A stretch of DNA of 64,000 bases from Bacillota bacterium. Its GTDB lineage: Bacteria > Bacillota > Desulfotomaculia > Desulfotomaculales > Pelotomaculaceae. The notes below the pieces were generated by a model. That model made no database searches and was not told the DNA's origin. It worked only from the letters and a program-made list of their open reading frames with translations. Position 1 is the first letter of the stretch, and each line of letters begins with the position of its first letter. A program made the translations under genes and the position numbers. The stretch covers positions 104,870 to 168,869 of the forward strand of contig JAKPTB010000104.1 in assembly GCA_029555205.1 (NCBI GenBank), in the 5' to 3' direction. Shown here in pieces: positions 61,829 to 64,000 of this stretch.

Positions 61829-63857
61829 TAGGGGCATTTTGCTCAATGATTTAAAAAGGTTTTCCTGGATCGGCGCCGGCTACCTCCTGGCCCTGCTTGC
61901 AATTGTTCCACTAAAAATTTTCATGCTGTACAGCAGGACGCAAGATCTCCGGACAAATGACACAACTGCATATTTACGCATATTCCAGTTTGATTACTAC
62001 TCCCCAATTCAGATCCTGGTATTGATCGTAGTTCCCGTGCTGACCGGATTGCTCTTGTTCCGCTATCTACAGGACAGCCGTGCGGCAGATATGGCCCACG
62101 CTTTACCCGTAAGGCGGGAAGCCCTCTATAACACCCATGTCGTTACAGGCATAATCTTTCTGTTTGTACCGCTTATCCTTACCGCCCTGGTTTCCTGGGC
62201 GCTGGTGTCCGGACTGGGAATTGAAGATGTAAAGGGCATAAATATTCTAACCTGGTTAGCCAATTGCCTGCTGTTTAACCTGTTGTTCTTTATCTGCAGC
62301 GTGGCTGTTGGTATGGTTACCGGCATGACTACCATGCAGGGTGTTTTAAGCTATATTCTGCTGTTCCTGCCCAGCGGGCTGTCCGTACTTTTGCTGCATA
62401 ACCTGAACCAGTATGTTTACGGTTTCGCTTATGATTACTATCTTTCATCCAAAATAGAATACCTTTCTCCTTTGACCAGGCTTACCGATATCTCCAGAAA
62501 TCCTTTTCAACCCGGAGAAATGGCCGTTTACCTGGGCATCAGTATCCTGTTGTATTTTGTCGGCAGAAGTCTTTACCTGCGGCGTCATACCGAAACAGCC
62601 GGCAGCGCCATTACTTTCCAGGTGCTGCGCCCTGTCTTCAAGTACTCGGTAACCTTTTGCTTTATGCTGCTGCTGGGAAGTTATTTCAACGCGGTTCAAG
62701 ACAGTAGAGCCTGGACCTATTTTGGTTATTTGATTGGTTCTCTCCTGGCCTATTTCCTGATTGAAATACTCTTAAACAAATCCCTGCATGTATTTCAGGG
62801 ACGCCAGTTCAGGAATTACGGCATTTACGCCCTGGCCATGGTCGTTCTGTTGGGCTTGTTACATTTCGACTGGACCGGTTATGAAAAAAGGCTGCCCGGG
62901 ATTAGTGAAATAAAAAGCATCTACATGGACAGCTCATTCTACCCTTTAACCTACCAGCCTGCCAGTGACCCGGCTGCCCAGGCTGTTGACTATATGTACA
63001 CACCGGTCAAGGCCATCTATACAGATCAAGAAAACATAGCCCGTATTCATGCGCTGCACCGGCAAATAATCGCCAACGGCCCGGATCATAAAAAACCCTC
63101 CCTGTCTCAAAGGAGGAACACAGAGCGCATCTGCCTGGCCTATGAACTGGCCGGCGGCAAGCGTATGTACCGGCAGTATGATATTTACATCCCGGATTAT
63201 ACCGGCAGTTTGAAACCGATCTACGAATCACGGGAATATAAAGAAATGCATAATCAAATATTCAGAGTCAATCCGGCTGAAGTCGACTTTATCGATATTA
63301 TCGGTTACGAGTCAGACAAGCACTTGCGCCTGGTCGATCCGGTGTTAATTGCCCAGGCCATCGAGCATCTGAAGACCGACATCTATGCTGATACCTACGA
63401 AGAAATAGTTAATATAAACAGCAAGCCACCCTGGGCTAGTATCAATCTCCAACTTACAAACATTCAGACCCGCTCTTACAGCCAGGAGTGGAAAAAAACA
63501 TACACCAATTTCGAACAGTGGCTCAAAGATACCGGAAAATATGAACAGGTCCGGCTGCTCCCGGGCACGGACATTACTTGCGCGTTTATAGACAGGGTTT
63601 CCGTCAGGGACGACAAAGACCTCCACGGACCGTATGCGAAAGCGCGGCGCCTGGATCTTACGGAATTGGAAGAAAGACCTGGTATCTTAAAAATCACCGA
63701 CCCGGAACAACTGGAGTGGTGTCTTAGACAGTATTATAGAAACGACGAACAGGCGGCCTATGAAATATTCTTTGTTCGAAATAACGGAGATGTAATCTCC
63801 GGCTTCCTGGGAGAAGCCGGCGCCCCCGCTTTCATTCAAGAACACTTTGCCGGATAG
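61803..63857 (+). CDS. ABC-2 type permease with extracytoplasmic C-terminal domain
   Basis: 684 residues. N-terminal half has about ten TM segments with the QDSRAADMAHALPVRREALYNTH block of YtrC/D-type permeases; after the last TM (YALAMVVLLGLLHFDW, ~residue 350) follows a ~325-residue soluble part (VDFIDIIGYESDKHLRLVDP; FVRNNGDVISGFLG). The permease partner of the ATPase above. The soluble part probably lies outside the membrane; its ligand is unknown. Confidence 0.88.
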   Translation: MKLKTSFINRGILLNDLKRFSWIGAGYLLALLAIVPLKIFMLYSRTQDLRTNDTTAYLRIFQFDYYSPIQILVLIVVPVLTGLLLFRYLQDSRAADMAHALPVRREALYNTHVVTGIIFLFVPLILTALVSWALVSGLGIEDVKGINILTWLANCLLFNLLFFICSVAVGMVTGMTTMQGVLSYILLFLPSGLSVLLLHNLNQYVYGFAYDYYLSSKIEYLSPLTRLTDISRNPFQPGEMAVYLGISILLYFVGRSLYLRRHTETAGSAITFQVLRPVFKYSVTFCFMLLLGSYFNAVQDSRAWTYFGYLIGSLLAYFLIEILLNKSLHVFQGRQFRNYGIYALAMVVLLGLLHFDWTGYEKRLPGISEIKSIYMDSSFYPLTYQPASDPAAQAVDYMYTPVKAIYTDQENIARIHALHRQIIANGPDHKKPSLSQRRNTERICLAYELAGGKRMYRQYDIYIPDYTGSLKPIYESREYKEMHNQIFRVNPAEVDFIDIIGYESDKHLRLVDPVLIAQAIEHLKTDIYADTYEEIVNINSKPPWASINLQLTNIQTRSYSQEWKKTYTNFEQWLKDTGKYEQVRLLPGTDITCAFIDRVSVRDDKDLHGPYAKARRLDLTELEERPGILKITDPEQLEWCLRQYYRNDEQAAYEIFFVRNNGDVISGFLGEAGAPAFIQEHFAG

Positions 63858-63867
63858 AAGCACAGGC

Positions 63868-63894
63868 GGGACAGGGTACAAGGTATCCTGTCCC
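63868..63894 (+). terminator. Hairpin after the permease gene
   Basis: GGGACAGG-gtacaaggtat-CCTGTCCC, ten bases after the stop codon; followed by GTTCC, so weak as an intrinsic terminator. Confidence 0.5.
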
Positions 63895-63944
63895 GTTCCA
63901 TAATAATTAATCGCTACTTTGAGTTTTCTAATGAAATAAGTATC

Positions 63945-63990
63945 ACCGCAGAAGGGTATTTTTTCCAAATAACCTTCTGCGGTCTTTTTT
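63945..63990. terminator. Strong terminator at the right edge
   Basis: ACCGCAGAAGG pairs with CCTTCTGCGGT around a 17-nt loop, followed by CTTTTTTT. Ends the ytr-type operon. Confidence 0.8.
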
Positions 63991-64000
63991 TAAACATTCA

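Noticed and set aside
1..64000. CRISPR array
   Set aside because: No regularly spaced repeats found; the short direct repeats seen (19990-20026, 35528-35555) occur only twice each.

Overview
The window looks like a chromosomal segment of an anaerobic, low-to-mid GC Clostridia, most likely the Desulfotomaculum/Pelotomaculum group. The evidence is a selenocysteine-containing Tat-exported formate dehydrogenase with Sec-metabolism genes (selA, yedF), a cytosolic [FeFe] hydrogenase, the futalosine menaquinone route, a soluble-looking SdhAB/FrdAB pair, a small siroheme sulfite reductase, and the archaeal-type homocysteine genes (DUF39, NIL-ferredoxin, UPF0280) under a SAM riboswitch. The lineage call is inference from gene content; no rRNA is present.

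Layout. 0-8 kb: start of selA (leaving the left edge), purL-purQ, [FeFe] hydrogenase, secreted L,D-transpeptidase. 8-20 kb (mostly minus strand): mqnA with a decayed mqnE scrap beside it, mqnP-mqnL, a polyprenyl-synthase-like protein that has lost both Asp-rich motifs, speD, an FAH-family hydrolase, two paralogous Cys-rich small proteins, an ImmA-like gene, a ferredoxin, SdhBA and an MmgE/PrpD protein. 20-29 kb: an old-yellow-enzyme-type reductase behind a sigma-54 promoter next to its probable AcoR-type activator, tRNA-Pro, a malic-enzyme remnant, Nudix, and a Co/Ni ECF transporter. 29-33 kb: two molybdenum/tungsten-cofactor riboswitch aptamers in series, each with its own terminator, ahead of the Sec-FDH. 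33-36 kb: a GC-rich, twice-frameshifted S9 peptidase and tRNA-Ala. 36-46 kb: methyltransferase, a lipid-linked sugar transfer operon, several small proteins, a HTH-S24 repressor, and zur-znuACB. 46-53 kb: SAM-riboswitch homocysteine operon, SOS-controlled dinB with an overlapping small partner, hydantoinase fragment, yedF, hslO. 53-64 kb: sulfite reductase, an intact IS21 element inserted with a 5-bp target duplication near the end of a diguanylate cyclase gene, a lipoprotein, DUF554, and an autoregulated YtrA-type ABC transporter operon.

Two themes run through the window. First, redox metabolism tied to special cofactors: selenocysteine, Mo/W cofactor, Fe-S and menaquinone, each with visible RNA- or protein-level control. 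Second, gene decay: remnants of mqnE, malic enzyme and hydantoinase, a frameshifted peptidase, an IS-disrupted cyclase, and two family members lacking key residues (prenyl synthase, SdhB).
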